NCBI GenBank assembly: GCA_020248665.1
Contig: JADCHE010000089.1
Location: 1 to 35,645, forward strand
Reading direction: 5' to 3'
Source of the DNA: Burkholderiales bacterium
GTDB lineage: Bacteria; Pseudomonadota; Gammaproteobacteria; Burkholderiales; Burkholderiaceae_E
DNA: 35,645 bases
Shown: positions 1 through 8,441 of the stretch, one piece after another
Position numbering within the stretch: the stretch's first letter is position 1
Layout: every line of letters starts with the position of its first letter
Notes under the pieces: model-generated
What the model was told of the DNA's origin: nothing
What the model saw: only the letters and a program-made list of their open reading frames with translations
Database searches by the model: none
Program-made: the position numbers and the translations under genes

Positions 1-1
1 C

Positions 2-562
2 CCACAGCCGCGTCCGATCTCGCAGGCCGTGATGATGTGCATCATGGACGTGTCGGGCTCGATGGACGAGAACCGCAAGGACCTCGCCAAGCGCTTCTTC
101 ATCCTGCTGCACCTGTTCCTCACGCGGCACTACGAGCGCATCGAGATCGTCTTCATCCGCCACCACACCACCGCCGCGGTCGTCGACGAGGAAGGCTTCT
201 TCCACTCGCGCGAGTCGGGCGGCACGCTGGTGTCCTCGGCGCTCGAGCTCGCCGTCGAGACGATCAAGGAGCGCTTCCCGCTCGAGCAGTGGAACGTCTA
301 CGTCGCGCAGGCGTCGGACGGCGACAACTGGGAGAGCGACTGCCCGAAGTGCCACGAGCTGCTGGTGAACGAGCTGCTGCCGCGGGTGCAGTACTACACC
401 TACGTCGAGATCGACGCCGCGCAGCCGCAGTCCTTGTGGGAGCAGTTCGAAGCGGCGCGCGCCGGCGCGCGCAACCTCGCGCTCGGCCGCATCATGACCC
501 GGGGCGACGTGTACCCGGTGCTGCGCGAGCTGTTCGCGCGCAAGCAGAGGATGGCGGCCTGA
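2..562 (+). CDS. yeaH: YeaH-type DUF444 protein, 3' end only
   Basis: The reading frame is open from the first bases of the window, so this is the C-terminal part (about 186 residues) of a longer protein whose start lies upstream. It contains MDVSGSMDE, a MIDAS-like metal-binding motif of a von Willebrand A fold, followed by KDLAKRFF, IEIVFIRHHT and SRESGGTLVSSAL, which are typical of the DUF444/UPF0229 (YeaH) family. In many proteobacteria this gene lies between prkA (a serine kinase) and spoVR (ycgB), and the set is linked to stationary-phase and nutrient stress. The next gene here is spoVR, 25 bases downstream, which supports the call. The molecular function of YeaH is poorly known. The MIDAS residues DxSGS are intact. 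The first internal ATG codons near position 29 are not the true start. Confidence 0.9.
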   Translation, partial: PQPRPISQAVMMCIMDVSGSMDENRKDLAKRFFILLHLFLTRHYERIEIVFIRHHTTAAVVDEEGFFHSRESGGTLVSSALELAVETIKERFPLEQWNVYVAQASDGDNWESDCPKCHELLVNELLPRVQYYTYVEIDAAQPQSLWEQFEAARAGARNLALGRIMTRGDVYPVLRELFARKQRMAA

Positions 563-587
563 GCGGCCGTCCGGAGGACCCGCCCCG

Positions 588-2282
588 ATGACCGATCCCG
601 ATCCGTCGGCACCCCGAGCACCCGCGCCCTCGGCCGTCGAGCCATCGTTCGAGCCCACGGCTGCGCCGGCGGGCCCGCCGGCCGGCACCTCGGCGATGTC
701 GAGCGCCCCGGCCGCGCCGAGCCGTGCCGACCGGATGCTGCCCGGCGGCTCGGAGTGGACCTTCGAGCTCGTCGAGCGCTACGACCGCGAGATCGGTCGC
801 ATCGCCGCGCGCTTCGGCCTCGACACCTACCCGAACCAGATCGAGGTGATCACCGCCGAGCAGATGATGGACGCGTACGCGTCGCACGGCATGCCGGTCG
901 GCTACACGCACTGGTCGTACGGCAAGCACTACCTCGCCACCGAGCAGACCTACAAGCGCGGCCAGATGGGGTTGGCCTACGAGATCGTCATCAACTCCGA
1001 CCCGTGCATCGCCTACCTGATGGAGGAGAACACGATGCCGATGCAGGCGCTGGTGATCGCGCACGCCTGCTATGGCCACAACTCCTTCTTCAAGGGCAAC
1101 TACCTGTTCCGCACCTGGACGCACGCCGACTCGATCATCGACTACCTGGTGTTCGCCAAGCGCTTCGTCGCCGAGTGCGAGACGCGCTACGGCGAGCTCG
1201 AGGTCGAGCGCGTGCTCGACGCCTGCCACGCGCTGTCGAACCTCGGCGTGGACCGCTACAAGCGGCCGAACAAGCGCTCGCTCGCCCAGGAGCAGGCACG
1301 CGTCAAGGAGCGCGAGATCTACCTCCAGCAGCAGGTCAACGACCTCTGGCGCACGCTGCCGAGACGCTCGTCGGACGACGGTGGGCAGGCGCAGCACCGG
1401 ACCTTCCCGGCCGAGCCGCAGGAGAACCTGCTCTACTTCGTCGAGAAGCACGCGCCGCTGCTAGAGCCGTGGCAGCGCGAGCTCGCGCGGATCGTCCGGA
1501 AGATCTCGCAGTACTTCTATCCGCAGCGCCAGACCCAGGTGATGAACGAGGGCTGGGCGACCTTCTGGCACTACACGATCCTTCAGACGATGTATGACGA
1601 GGGGCTGGTCTCCGACGCGTTCATGCTGGAGGTGCTGAGCTCGCACACCAACGTCGTGATGCAGCCGGCGTTCGACAGTCCGCGCTTCTCGGGCATCAAC
1701 CCGTACGCGCTCGGCTTCGCGATGTTCCGCGACATCCGCCGAATCTGCGAGAACCCCACGGACGAGGACCGCCGCTGGTTCCCCGACATCGCGGGCAGCG
1801 ACTGGGTGAAGACGCTCGACTGGGCGATGCGCAACTTCAAGGACGAGAGCTTCGTCGCGCAGTTCCTGTCGCCGAAGCTGATCCGCGAGTTCCGCCTGTT
1901 CTGCTTCGTCGACGACGACTCGGAGCCGACCCGCCGGATCGGCGCGATCCATGACGACTCGGGCTACAAGGCGGTGCGCGAAGCGCTGTCCCGCCAGTAC
2001 TCGCTCGCCGAGCGCGACCCGGACATCCAGGTGGTGTCGGTCGATCTCGAGGGCGACCGCTCGCTGACCCTGCGCCACTTCCGGCGGGAACGCCGGCCGC
2101 TCGCGCCCGAGTGCGAGGAGGTCGTGCGGCACCTCGCGCAGCTCTGGGGCTTCACCGTCAAGCTGGAGACGCAGGCCGAGGACGGTCGCATCATCCCGGT
2201 CCACGAGTGCCGGATGGAGCCGCGCCAGCGTCGCTTCAGCGTCTCGGCGGCGACCAGCGCGCTGCGCGGCGTCGGCCGCTGA
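588..2282 (+). CDS. spoVR: SpoVR family protein (YcgB-like)
   Basis: A 564-residue protein of the SpoVR/YcgB family, close to the usual length plus an N-terminal Pro/Ala-rich extension of about 45 residues that looks disordered. Family signatures are visible: WTFELVERYDREIGRIA, HACYGHNSFFKGNY (about residues 158-171), MNEGWATFWHYTIL (about 319-332) and NPYALGFAMF. The His, Glu and Asn residues in these blocks are conserved in the family, but no enzymatic activity is established. The start is set by an ATG preceded by GGAGG with good spacing. It follows the yeaH end closely and is probably cotranscribed with it; the kinase gene prkA would be expected just outside the window to the left. A hairpin at 2332-2350 may end the transcript. 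Confidence 0.95.
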   Translation: MTDPDPSAPRAPAPSAVEPSFEPTAAPAGPPAGTSAMSSAPAAPSRADRMLPGGSEWTFELVERYDREIGRIAARFGLDTYPNQIEVITAEQMMDAYASHGMPVGYTHWSYGKHYLATEQTYKRGQMGLAYEIVINSDPCIAYLMEENTMPMQALVIAHACYGHNSFFKGNYLFRTWTHADSIIDYLVFAKRFVAECETRYGELEVERVLDACHALSNLGVDRYKRPNKRSLAQEQARVKEREIYLQQQVNDLWRTLPRRSSDDGGQAQHRTFPAEPQENLLYFVEKHAPLLEPWQRELARIVRKISQYFYPQRQTQVMNEGWATFWHYTILQTMYDEGLVSDAFMLEVLSSHTNVVMQPAFDSPRFSGINPYALGFAMFRDIRRICENPTDEDRRWFPDIAGSDWVKTLDWAMRNFKDESFVAQFLSPKLIREFRLFCFVDDDSEPTRRIGAIHDDSGYKAVREALSRQYSLAERDPDIQVVSVDLEGDRSLTLRHFRRERRPLAPECEEVVRHLAQLWGFTVKLETQAEDGRIIPVHECRMEPRQRRFSVSAATSALRGVGR

Positions 2283-2331
2283 CGCACCGCCCTCGCGAGG
2301 CACGCAACTTGCGCGTACCGCGCGTCGGACC

Positions 2332-2350
2332 GGCCACGAGCCCCGTGGCC
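2332..2350 (+). terminator. Candidate hairpin downstream of spoVR
   Basis: A perfect 7-bp inverted repeat, GGCCACG with CGTGGCC around a 5-base loop, lies 50 bases after the spoVR stop. There is no T-run after it, so an intrinsic terminator is only a suggestion. Confidence 0.3.
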
Positions 2351-2375
2351 CGGCCGTCTCCGACCGGGATGGCGC

Positions 2376-2778
2376 ATGGAACCCCTGCCACAGGCTGCCG
2401 CAGGCCGTTGTCGTGCGTGCGAAGCCGGTGCGGCACCGATCGCGATCCTCGCGGTGCCGGCGGCGCTGACGTTCGTCGCGGGCGTGGGGATCCGCGCTGA
2501 AGGGCCGACCGCACAGGCATCGCGCATCGCGCATCGAGCGGCCCGCGGGCGAGTACGGACCCGGCGACGCGGCGGCGACCGCCTCCGCACCCGCCGACGA
2601 CATCGACGCGATCGCGTCTTCGGCCGCCGCGGCGCCCGGCTTCGGCGACACGGTCGCGCCCGCCGTGTCGTCCACCGCGGCCGCGCTGCGGGTCCGCGTG
2701 CTCGAGCGCGGCGACGTGCACCGGTTCTTGCCGGTGCGGCACGGGGCGCACGCCGACGAGCTGGCGACCGCGCGCTGA
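2376..2778 (+). pseudogene. Small membrane-protein ORF split by a 7-bp tandem repeat
   Basis: This fills most of the 518-base stretch between spoVR and the thioesterase gene. An ATG at 2376 opens a frame whose GC-rich third positions begin around codon 20 and which encodes a hydrophobic stretch (PIAILAVPAALTFVAGVG). Coding character then moves to the +1 frame, which runs with strong G/C third positions to the TGA at 2776-2778 and ends LATAR. The switch falls on three tandem 7-bp units (CATCGCG, CATCGCG, CATCGAG) at 2518-2538. Removing one unit joins both halves into one 131-residue ORF with one probable membrane segment and an Ala-rich tail. It may be a phase-variable gene, a recent loss, or a sequencing slip. 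I do not recognise the family, and the ribosome binding site is weak. Confidence 0.4.
2518..2538 (+). repeat. Three tandem 7-bp units
   Basis: Units CATCGCG, CATCGCG and CATCGAG lie head to tail. Seven is not a multiple of three, so a gain or loss of one unit changes the reading frame of the ORF that contains it. Confidence 0.8.
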
Positions 2779-2800
2779 CCTCGGCGCGGCGCCGCACCGC

Positions 2801-3229
2801 TCAGCGCCCGGTCAGCATCGCCGTCGACGTCGCGGTCGCGAGCAGCGCGCCCGACGGATCGTGCAGGCTCGCCTCGAGGAACGCGACGCGCCGCCCCATC
2901 CGCTGGACCCGCCCCTCGGCGACCACTCGCCCCGGGCCGACCCGCTGCAGGAAGCTCACCTTCAGTTCGAGGCTCGCGACACCGACCTCGTAGCCGGCCT
3001 TCAGGAACGCGGCGTGCGCCATCGAGAAGTCCAGCCACGCGGTGACGAAGCCGCCCTGCACGATCGTGCCGTCGGTGTGGCAGAAGCGTGGCAGCGCGTC
3101 GAACTCGGCCCGCAGGCGACCCGCGTCGCGATCGACTTCGACGACGCGTACGAAGCCCATCGACTGCAGCAGCTCGGTCGCGGGCAGCGGCACCGTGCCG
3201 ACGCCGCCGCCCGTATCGGTCCCGGCCAC
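2801..3229 (-). CDS. PaaI-like hotdog-fold thioesterase
   Basis: A 142-residue protein of the PaaI/YbgC-like acyl-CoA thioesterase group (4HBT hotdog fold). The central block TDGTIVQGGFVTAWLDFSMAHAA carries the HxDGxxxxG-like region and the long hotdog helix, followed by LELKVSFLQRV and a C-terminal strand ending in the usual small variable segment. It would hydrolyse an acyl-CoA thioester in the cytoplasm; the substrate is not predictable. The GTG start directly abuts the TGA of the upstream cyclase gene, so the two are probably translated from one mRNA. No strong Shine-Dalgarno is visible, and translational coupling is likely. A downstream in-frame start near residue 10 is an alternative. 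Confidence 0.85.
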   Translation of the reverse strand: MAGTDTGGGVGTVPLPATELLQSMGFVRVVEVDRDAGRLRAEFDALPRFCHTDGTIVQGGFVTAWLDFSMAHAAFLKAGYEVGVASLELKVSFLQRVGPGRVVAEGRVQRMGRRVAFLEASLHDPSGALLATATSTAMLTGR

Positions 3230-4372
3230 TCAGCGCTGCCCCGGCACGCCGATCGCGACCGGCCGGATCGCCGAGCCCGCCGCGCCCGCGGTGCGCAACG
3301 GCAGGATCATCGTGCACGAGGTCCAGACCCGGTCGGCGGCCGCCTCGGCCGTGCGCACGCTCTCCAGGTGGTGGATACCCATCTGCGTCAGCATGTGATG
3401 GTGCACCGCGAACGGCAGGCCCGCGGGCGTGCCGGCCGCAGGCGCCGCCTTGCCCTGCAGGAAGCCCTCGGCGACCGGGTCGATGAACGGCACGTCGAGC
3501 CCGATCGCCACGATCCGCGAGCGGCCGAGGTACTGCGCGGCGTCGTACGACAGGCCCGGGCCCTGCGTGTAGTACGGGCTGCTGTCGCCGCCCGGGTCCT
3601 TCCACTGGTCGCCCCAGCCGGTGTGGATCAGCACCACGTCGCCTGGCAGGATGCCTCGCCTGGCGAGGCCCTGGGCATTGAGCATCTGCTGGATGTGCGC
3701 GGCGGTGATCAGGTCGCCGCCCTTCAGCGACTGGCCCTTGCCGATCGCGGCCTTCGCATCGAGCAGCACCGCGGTGGTGATCAGCGGCGGCGCCTTGTCC
3801 ATGCCGAGCTTGAGCAGCGGCGAGTCGGGCGTCGGCTTGACCTGCTGCTGCGTGAAGCCGCCGTAGTAGCGTGCGCCGTCGAGCGGCGGCGCGCCCTGCC
3901 CGTCCCAGGGCTTGTCGAGGTAGGCGAAGTGCCCGATCGCGTCGATCTGGGTGCCCTGCTGCGCGGGCTCGGCGTCGGCCGCGTACTTCTCCGAGTTGAA
4001 CGCGTGCGCGGTGCCGGGCAGCACCGAGGTCGGCTTGTACTGGGTGGTGTACGGGCCGGTGAACGGCGACTTGGGCATGGTGTTCGAGCGGACCTGCGAC
4101 AGCTCGTAGGTCTTCGCCTTCGGCTGCGACAGGTGCCAGCCGCAGCGCAGCTGGGTGCCGGCACCGATCAGGTTGCCCATGCCCTTCTCGTCGCCTGCCG
4201 GCCAAGGACCGGTCGGCACCAGCTTGCGCGAGGCCTCCAGCACGCTCGCGGGCTCGGCCGCGGCGGCCGGACCGGCAAGCGCCGAGAGCGCGGCCAGCAG
4301 GCCCAGCGACACGGCGAGCGCACCCGTGCGCGCGGACGGATGCGGGCGGTGCCCGCGGATCGGCTCGACCAT
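3230..4372 (-). CDS. Secreted cyclase family protein (kynurenine formamidase-like)
   Basis: A 380-residue protein of the cyclase family PF04199, which includes bacterial kynurenine formamidase and related metal-dependent hydrolases. An N-terminal signal peptide is clear: a basic start, the hydrophobic stretch LAVSLGLLAALSALAG, then AAAAEP as a cleavage site near residue 40. The metal-binding signature is seen as GTQIDAIGH (the family HxGTHxDAPxH, with Q replacing H in the first triplet), then VLIHTGWGDQW and a C-terminal HHHMLTQMGIHHLES. The ATG is preceded by AGGAG. It is followed without a gap by the thioesterase gene. Location would be periplasmic. The substrate is unknown; it is larger than KynB (about 210 residues), so tryptophan degradation is unlikely. 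Confidence 0.85.
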   Translation of the reverse strand: MVEPIRGHRPHPSARTGALAVSLGLLAALSALAGPAAAAEPASVLEASRKLVPTGPWPAGDEKGMGNLIGAGTQLRCGWHLSQPKAKTYELSQVRSNTMPKSPFTGPYTTQYKPTSVLPGTAHAFNSEKYAADAEPAQQGTQIDAIGHFAYLDKPWDGQGAPPLDGARYYGGFTQQQVKPTPDSPLLKLGMDKAPPLITTAVLLDAKAAIGKGQSLKGGDLITAAHIQQMLNAQGLARRGILPGDVVLIHTGWGDQWKDPGGDSSPYYTQGPGLSYDAAQYLGRSRIVAIGLDVPFIDPVAEGFLQGKAAPAAGTPAGLPFAVHHHMLTQMGIHHLESVRTAEAAADRVWTSCTMILPLRTAGAAGSAIRPVAIGVPGQR

Positions 4373-4615
4373 CTCGACGTTCTCCTGTGATCGCGGCCAG
4401 CGACGACTGGAGGTCGCAGGCCCGCTGCGGACGATCGTAGCCGAGCGGCCGCACGCGGGTCACGCCGGCGCGCCGGGAATCGCGGGCCGGTGCTGCCGCA
4501 CTCGACGCGGCGGGTCCCTGGACGGGAACCGTTCGCGTCGGCACCCATCGCTCCGTGACCCTCGTGCACGCCTGCGCCTGCAACACCGTCACCGACCGTG
4601 CGGACGCAGATGCGG

Positions 4616-4652
4616 CGCTGCGGGGCCGTAGCGGATCCGGCCCCGCGCAGCG
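4616..4652 (-). terminator. Candidate terminator of the psiF-like gene
   Basis: A 13-bp stem with a 2-base bulge (CGCTG-CGGGGCCG against CGGCCCCGCGCAGCG) lies 26 bases beyond the stop of the minus-strand psiF-like gene. There is no T-run. The rest of the 305-base stretch 4373-4677 upstream of the cyclase gene shows no gene and no clear promoter. Confidence 0.4.
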
Positions 4653-4677
4653 CCCGGTCAGCGCGCCAGGGGGCCGG

Positions 4678-4926
4678 TCAGCTCGCGCCGACCGCGTCGG
4701 TCGTGCACTTCTTCACGAAGCTGTTCTTTGCGGCGCCGGAGAGCTTCTTGTCTGCGGCCTGCGTCTCGCAGGAGGTCTTCGCGTCGGTCTCGCACTTCTT
4801 CATGAAGCTGGTCTTCGCGGCGCCCGAGAGCTTCTTCTCGCCGGCCGTCACGGTGCAGGTGGCGCCGGCAGCCTGGGCAGCGGCAGCGAACGACATCAGC
4901 GCGGTCACGAGCAGGATTCGTTTCAA
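4678..4926 (-). CDS. PsiF-repeat periplasmic protein
   Basis: An 82-residue secreted protein. A typical signal peptide (KRILLVTALMSFAAAAQAA) is followed by two copies of a PsiF-type repeat: CTVTAGEKKLSGAAKTSFMKKC and CETQAADKKLSGAAKNSFVKKC. PsiF of E. coli is a phosphate-starvation protein of unknown function; the repeat (C-x8-L-x-G-x5-F-x2-x-C) is what links this protein to it. The start is read as TTG at 4926, because a good AGGGAG Shine-Dalgarno lies eight bases upstream and no ATG fits before the signal peptide. The four Cys in the repeats could form disulfides in the periplasm. No pho box was recognised upstream. The gene is divergent from the hypothetical gene at 5152. Confidence 0.8.
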   Translation of the reverse strand: MKRILLVTALMSFAAAAQAAGATCTVTAGEKKLSGAAKTSFMKKCETDAKTSCETQAADKKLSGAAKNSFVKKCTTDAVGAS

Positions 4927-5151
4927 GGTCGGATCTCCCTGGATCGGCACGGCACGGGTTCGTCCGGCCCGGGCCGCGTGCCACGGCGACCGTCCGGCGC
5001 GTACCGATCTTACGCCGCGCCGCCGACACATGCGACCGTGCCGAACCCGGGGCCGTGCGCGCCGATGCACTCGTCGACGACCGGGGCGCGACCGGGCACG
5101 ATCGCGCGACCGCCATCGCGCCCCGCGCACGCCCTGCCCGCCTCGCCGCCG

Positions 5152-5571
5152 ATGCCACGCGGCGCGCTGCTCGAGCCGCTCGCCGAGCACCGACGGCCGC
5201 GCGCCGCGATCGGCGCGTTCGTCGCGCACTTCGACCGCTTCCTGTTCCGAAGCTGCGACCCGAGCTCGCGGCACCGCGTCCGGCGGTATTGCGCGCAGCT
5301 CGGCGAGGAGATGCTCCAGTGCGCGCTCTTCGACCGCAACGGCCCGCAGGCCAAGCTGACCAAGTGGATGATGGGCTTCACCGGCGACGGCCGGCTCGAT
5401 CCGGTGCTGCTCGCCGAGCGCGACCGCGAGCCCGGCGTCGCGAGCGCCGAGAAGCGCCGCCAGCGCGCCGCCCTCCCCGACGAACGACCCTCACCGGGCG
5501 CCGACGCGTGGCGCGAGGGGCGGATCGCGCATCTGCGGGGCACCGTCGGCGAGCCGCCTCGCGGCCGCTGA
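5152..5571 (+). CDS. Hypothetical protein
   Basis: A 139-residue protein that I do not recognise. Coding is supported by almost uniform G or C third positions from about codon 10 on, in this frame only. The middle is well-structured in appearance (FVAHFDRFLFRSC, RYCAQLGEEMLQCALFDR, KLTKWMMGFTGDGRLDPVLL) with three cysteines. The C-terminal third is polar and charged with many Arg and Pro and may be disordered. No signal peptide or membrane segment is seen. The ATG at 5152 is chosen because codon bias fades upstream; an earlier in-frame ATG at 5065 would add a Pro/Ser/Thr-rich leader. It is divergent from the PsiF-like gene and stands alone. Confidence 0.65.
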   Translation: MPRGALLEPLAEHRRPRAAIGAFVAHFDRFLFRSCDPSSRHRVRRYCAQLGEEMLQCALFDRNGPQAKLTKWMMGFTGDGRLDPVLLAERDREPGVASAEKRRQRAALPDERPSPGADAWREGRIAHLRGTVGEPPRGR

Positions 5572-5767
5572 GCGCCGCCCCCCGCCCCACGCCGGCGGAG
5601 ACACGGTCGTGACGAACGCGAAGCGGAATCGATCCCGGCGCGGAACCGGGGCGAGCCGATCGGCGATCAGACTGGGTTCCATCGACGACGCCTGCAGTCG
5701 CGCCGCCGAGCGGCGCCGGAACCGACGTCGTTGACCCCACCACCCGCATCGAACAGGAACGCACACC

Positions 5768-6037
5768 ATGAAGACCTTCGCCAAGATCCTCGCCCCCGCC
5801 GTCCTCGCTGTCGCCGCCTTCGGCGCGCAGGCCTCCGAACTGACCCCCGGCGACATCGGATCGCGACCGGTGCAGACCGCTCCGGCCGTCGTCGTGCAGT
5901 CGACCGTGCCCGCGGGCATCAACGGCGAGATCACCGCCGGCGACATCGGCGCGACCCCGATCGTCACGAACCGTACCGTGCGCGAGGCGAAGCCGCGGAT
6001 GGCCCGCCCGGTCAGCCAGTTCGCGATCGGCGGCTGA
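5768..6037 (+). CDS. Small secreted protein with a duplicated GDIG motif
   Basis: An 89-residue protein with a clear signal peptide (MKTFAKILAPAVLAVAAFG, cleavage near AQAS). The mature part of about 66 residues contains two imperfect copies of one motif: ELTPGDIGSRPV and EITAGDIGATPIV, about 27 residues apart, then a basic tail. AGGAAC lies eight bases upstream of the ATG. I do not recognise the family or function; small exported proteins of this type are frequent in Burkholderiales. It is monocistronic and converges on the DUF411 gene across a strong hairpin. No gene is seen in the 196 bases upstream. A TTGACC at about 5728 resembles a -35 box but has no convincing -10 partner. Confidence 0.8.
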   Translation: MKTFAKILAPAVLAVAAFGAQASELTPGDIGSRPVQTAPAVVVQSTVPAGINGEITAGDIGATPIVTNRTVREAKPRMARPVSQFAIGG

Positions 6038-6086
6038 CGGTCGCGGCGGCGCCACCCCCCTGACGCGCCGTCCCATCCCGTCCCAC

Positions 6087-6120
6087 GGACCCGGCCGCCG
6101 AGCCTCTCGGCGCCGGGTCC
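6087..6120. terminator. Bidirectional terminator hairpin
   Basis: A 15-bp stem with a single bulged base (GGACCCGG-CGCCGAG pairing with CTCGGCG-CCGGGTCC, loop CCT) sits between two convergent genes ending at 6037 and 6139. The position and strength suit a shared terminator. Confidence 0.65.
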
Positions 6121-6138
6121 GCGTTCGTCCGCGGCGCG

Positions 6139-6630
6139 TCAGCGCACCGCGCGCGCGACCTCGGCGCTCCCGTCGCGCCTGACGAGCAACACGTCGTACG
6201 GATCCCTGCGTCCGCCGTAGATCGGGCCCTCCATGCCGGGCGAGCCGACCGGCATGCCGGGCACCGCGAGGCCGATCGCATCGGGCCGCTGCGCGAGCAA
6301 TCGGCGGATGTCCTCGACAGGCACGTGGCCCTCGATCACGTAGCCGTCGACCGTCGCAGTGTGGCAAGAGCCATACTTCGACGGCATCCCGAGCCGCCGA
6401 CGGGCCGACACGTTGCCGGTGTCGTGGGACACGACCGCGAAGCCCTCGCGCTCGAGATGCGTGATCCAGTCCCTGCAGCAGCCGCAGTTCGGGTCCTTCC
6501 AGACCTCGACGCGCACCTTCTGCTTCGCAGCCACCGCGAGGCGCGGGCAGGCCGCCGCGCAGCCGAAGGCTGCGGCGAGCGCCGTCATCAGGCGGCGGCG
6601 GGCGGATCGGGTCGGGGGGCTTCGCGACAT
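6139..6630 (-). CDS. DUF411 metal-binding protein
   Basis: A 163-residue exported protein of the DUF411 family. The N-terminus is a signal sequence with a twin-Arg stretch (SARRRLMTALAAAFG). The family core follows: VEVWKDPNCGCCRDW (CxCC at residues 49-52), SKYGSCHTATVDGYVIEGHVP and GLAVPGMPVGSPGME. The Cys, His and Met residues are suited to binding copper or another soft metal, and members are often found near copper-resistance genes. No copper gene is adjacent here. The ATG has GGAG upstream. Its tail PYDVLLVRRDG is the usual family end. The function remains undefined in the family; periplasmic metal binding is inferred. Confidence 0.9.
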   Translation of the reverse strand: MSRSPPTRSARRRLMTALAAAFGCAAACPRLAVAAKQKVRVEVWKDPNCGCCRDWITHLEREGFAVVSHDTGNVSARRRLGMPSKYGSCHTATVDGYVIEGHVPVEDIRRLLAQRPDAIGLAVPGMPVGSPGMEGPIYGGRRDPYDVLLVRRDGSAEVARAVR

Positions 6631-6704
6631 CGCGGTCTCCGGAAACGGCGGGGGCGGACCTCGCGGCCCGCCCCGATCCTACCGCCGCCGCGTCCGCGGC
6701 GACG

Positions 6705-8297
6705 TCAGGCCGCGATCGCGATCGGGGTTTCGGCCGGCGCCGTGCTGCGGATGAGGTGGTCGAACGCGCCGAGCGCGGCCTTCGAGCCCTCGCCCATCGC
6801 GATGACGATCTGCTTGTACGGCACCGTCGTCGCGTCGCCCGCGGCGAACACGCCGGGCACGTTGGTCCGGCCGTGCGAATCCACCTCGATCTCGCCGTGC
6901 CTCGACAGCGCCACCGTACCCTTGAGCCAGTCGGTGTTCGGCAGCAGCCCGATCTGCACGAACACGCCGGCGAGCGCGACCTCGTTCGACGCGCCGCTCG
7001 CGCGCTCGGTGTAGCGCAGCGCGACGACCTTCGTGCCGTCGCCGACGATCTCGGTGGTCTGCGCGTTCGTGACCACCGAGACGTTCGGCAGGCTGTTCAG
7101 CTTGCGCTGCAGCACCGCGTCGGCGCGCAGCTGCGGCGCGAACTCGAGCAGCGTCACGTGCTCGACGATCCCCGCGAGGTCGATCGCCGCCTCCACGCCC
7201 GAGTTGCCGCCGCCGACCACCGCTACGCGCTTGCCCTTGTAGAGCGGCCCGTCGCAGTGCGGGCAGTAGGCGACACCGCGGTTCTTGTACTCGGCCTCCC
7301 CGGGCACGTTCAGGTTGCGCCAGCGCGCGCCGGTCGCGACCACGACCGTCTTCGCCTTCAGCGACGCGCCGCTCTCCAGCCGCACCTCGATCGGCGCGCC
7401 CGGCGCGGCCGCCGGCACGAGCGCCGAGGCACGCTGCAGGTTCATCACGTCGACCTCGTACTGCTTCACGTGCTGCTCGAGCCCGACCGCCAGCTTCGGG
7501 CCGTCGGTCTCGGGGACCGAGATGAAGTTCTCGATCGCCATCGTGTCGAGCACCTGGCCGCCGAAGCGCTCGGCGACGACGCCGGTGCGGATCCCCTTGC
7601 GGGCCGCGTAGATCGCGGCGGCCGCGCCCGCCGGGCCGCCGCCGACGATCAGCACGTCGAACTCGCCCTTCGCGGCGATTCGCTCGGCTGCACGCGCCGA
7701 CGCGTTGGAGTCGAGCTTCGCGAGGATCTCCTCGATCGTGATCCGGCCCGAGACGAACGACTCGCCGTTCAGGAAGGTCGCGGGCACCGACATGATCTCG
7801 CGGGCCGTCACCTCGTCCTGGAACAGCGCGCCGTCGACCATCGTGTGGCGCACGTTCGGGTTGACGATCGCGAGCAGGTTGAGCGCCTGCACGACGTCCG
7901 GGCAGTTGTGGCACGACAGCGAGACGAAGGTCTCGAAGACCAGCTCGCCGTCGAGTGCGCGGGCCTGCTCGAGCACCTCGTCGTCGACCTTCGGCGGGTG
8001 GCCGCCGACCTGCAGCATCGCAAGCACCAGCGAGGTGAACTCGTGGCCGAGCGGCAGCCCCGCGAAGCGCACGCGACCCGGCTCGCCCGGCGTACCGAGC
8101 GAGAACGACGGCACGCGCACGCCCGGGTCGCGGCGCTCGACGAGCGTCAGCATCGGGTGCAGCGGCACGATGTCCTGCAGCAGCGCGCGCATCTCCGAGG
8201 AAGCCTCGCCCGCGTCGAGCGCGGCGACGATCTCCACGGGACGGCGCAGCCGCTCCAGGTAGGCCCCGAGTTGCGTCTTGAGCGAGTCGTCGAGCAT
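6705..8297 (-). CDS. ahpF: Alkyl hydroperoxide reductase subunit F
   Basis: A 530-residue FAD- and NADH-dependent disulfide reductase that recycles AhpC. The N-terminal double thioredoxin-like domain carries the redox pair CHNC ([11 protein letters not shown], about residue 128). The C-terminal thioredoxin-reductase part has the FAD motif [15 protein letters not shown], the active CPHC pair at residues 345 and 348 (as in E. coli), the NADH-binding [14 protein letters not shown] and the FAD-closing [16 protein letters not shown]. Length matches the family. The ATG has AAGGA upstream. It lies 144 bases downstream of ahpC on the same strand, and both are expected to be OxyR-induced. Confidence 0.97.
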   Translation of the reverse strand: MLDDSLKTQLGAYLERLRRPVEIVAALDAGEASSEMRALLQDIVPLHPMLTLVERRDPGVRVPSFSLGTPGEPGRVRFAGLPLGHEFTSLVLAMLQVGGHPPKVDDEVLEQARALDGELVFETFVSLSCHNCPDVVQALNLLAIVNPNVRHTMVDGALFQDEVTAREIMSVPATFLNGESFVSGRITIEEILAKLDSNASARAAERIAAKGEFDVLIVGGGPAGAAAAIYAARKGIRTGVVAERFGGQVLDTMAIENFISVPETDGPKLAVGLEQHVKQYEVDVMNLQRASALVPAAAPGAPIEVRLESGASLKAKTVVVATGARWRNLNVPGEAEYKNRGVAYCPHCDGPLYKGKRVAVVGGGNSGVEAAIDLAGIVEHVTLLEFAPQLRADAVLQRKLNSLPNVSVVTNAQTTEIVGDGTKVVALRYTERASGASNEVALAGVFVQIGLLPNTDWLKGTVALSRHGEIEVDSHGRTNVPGVFAAGDATTVPYKQIVIAMGEGSKAALGAFDHLIRSTAPAETPIAIAA

Positions 8298-8421
8298 GGC
8301 GTCGTTCCTTCGGTGTGCCGCGTGTATTGAAGCCGGACGCGCGTCGCGCCCGGCGTGCAGTGCCGCTGCGGGATCGGACGCCCCGGCGAGGACGCCCGAT
8401 CGGGCAGCGGTACTGACCGGT

Positions 8422-8435
8422 CCGGCGGGCGCCGG
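8422..8435 (-). terminator. Short hairpin between ahpC and ahpF
   Basis: CCGGC and GCCGG around a 4-base loop lie just downstream of the ahpC stop. The hairpin could attenuate readthrough into ahpF or stabilise the ahpC message. There is no T-run, so this is weak. Confidence 0.25.
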
Positions 8436-8441
8436 CTCCGA

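Noticed and set aside
1461-4592. Very long minus-strand open frame over spoVR and the cyclase gene (1043 codons)
   Set aside because: It is antisense to well-supported genes, is Arg/Ala-rich and has no domain. Such shadows are expected in DNA this GC-rich. The same holds for the plus-strand frames at 2861-4390, 6756-8330, 27230-29776 and 29172-32054.
4555-5151. First part of the long plus-strand frame 4555-5571
   Set aside because: It is antisense to the PsiF-like gene and lacks coding bias; only the part from about 5152 is coding.
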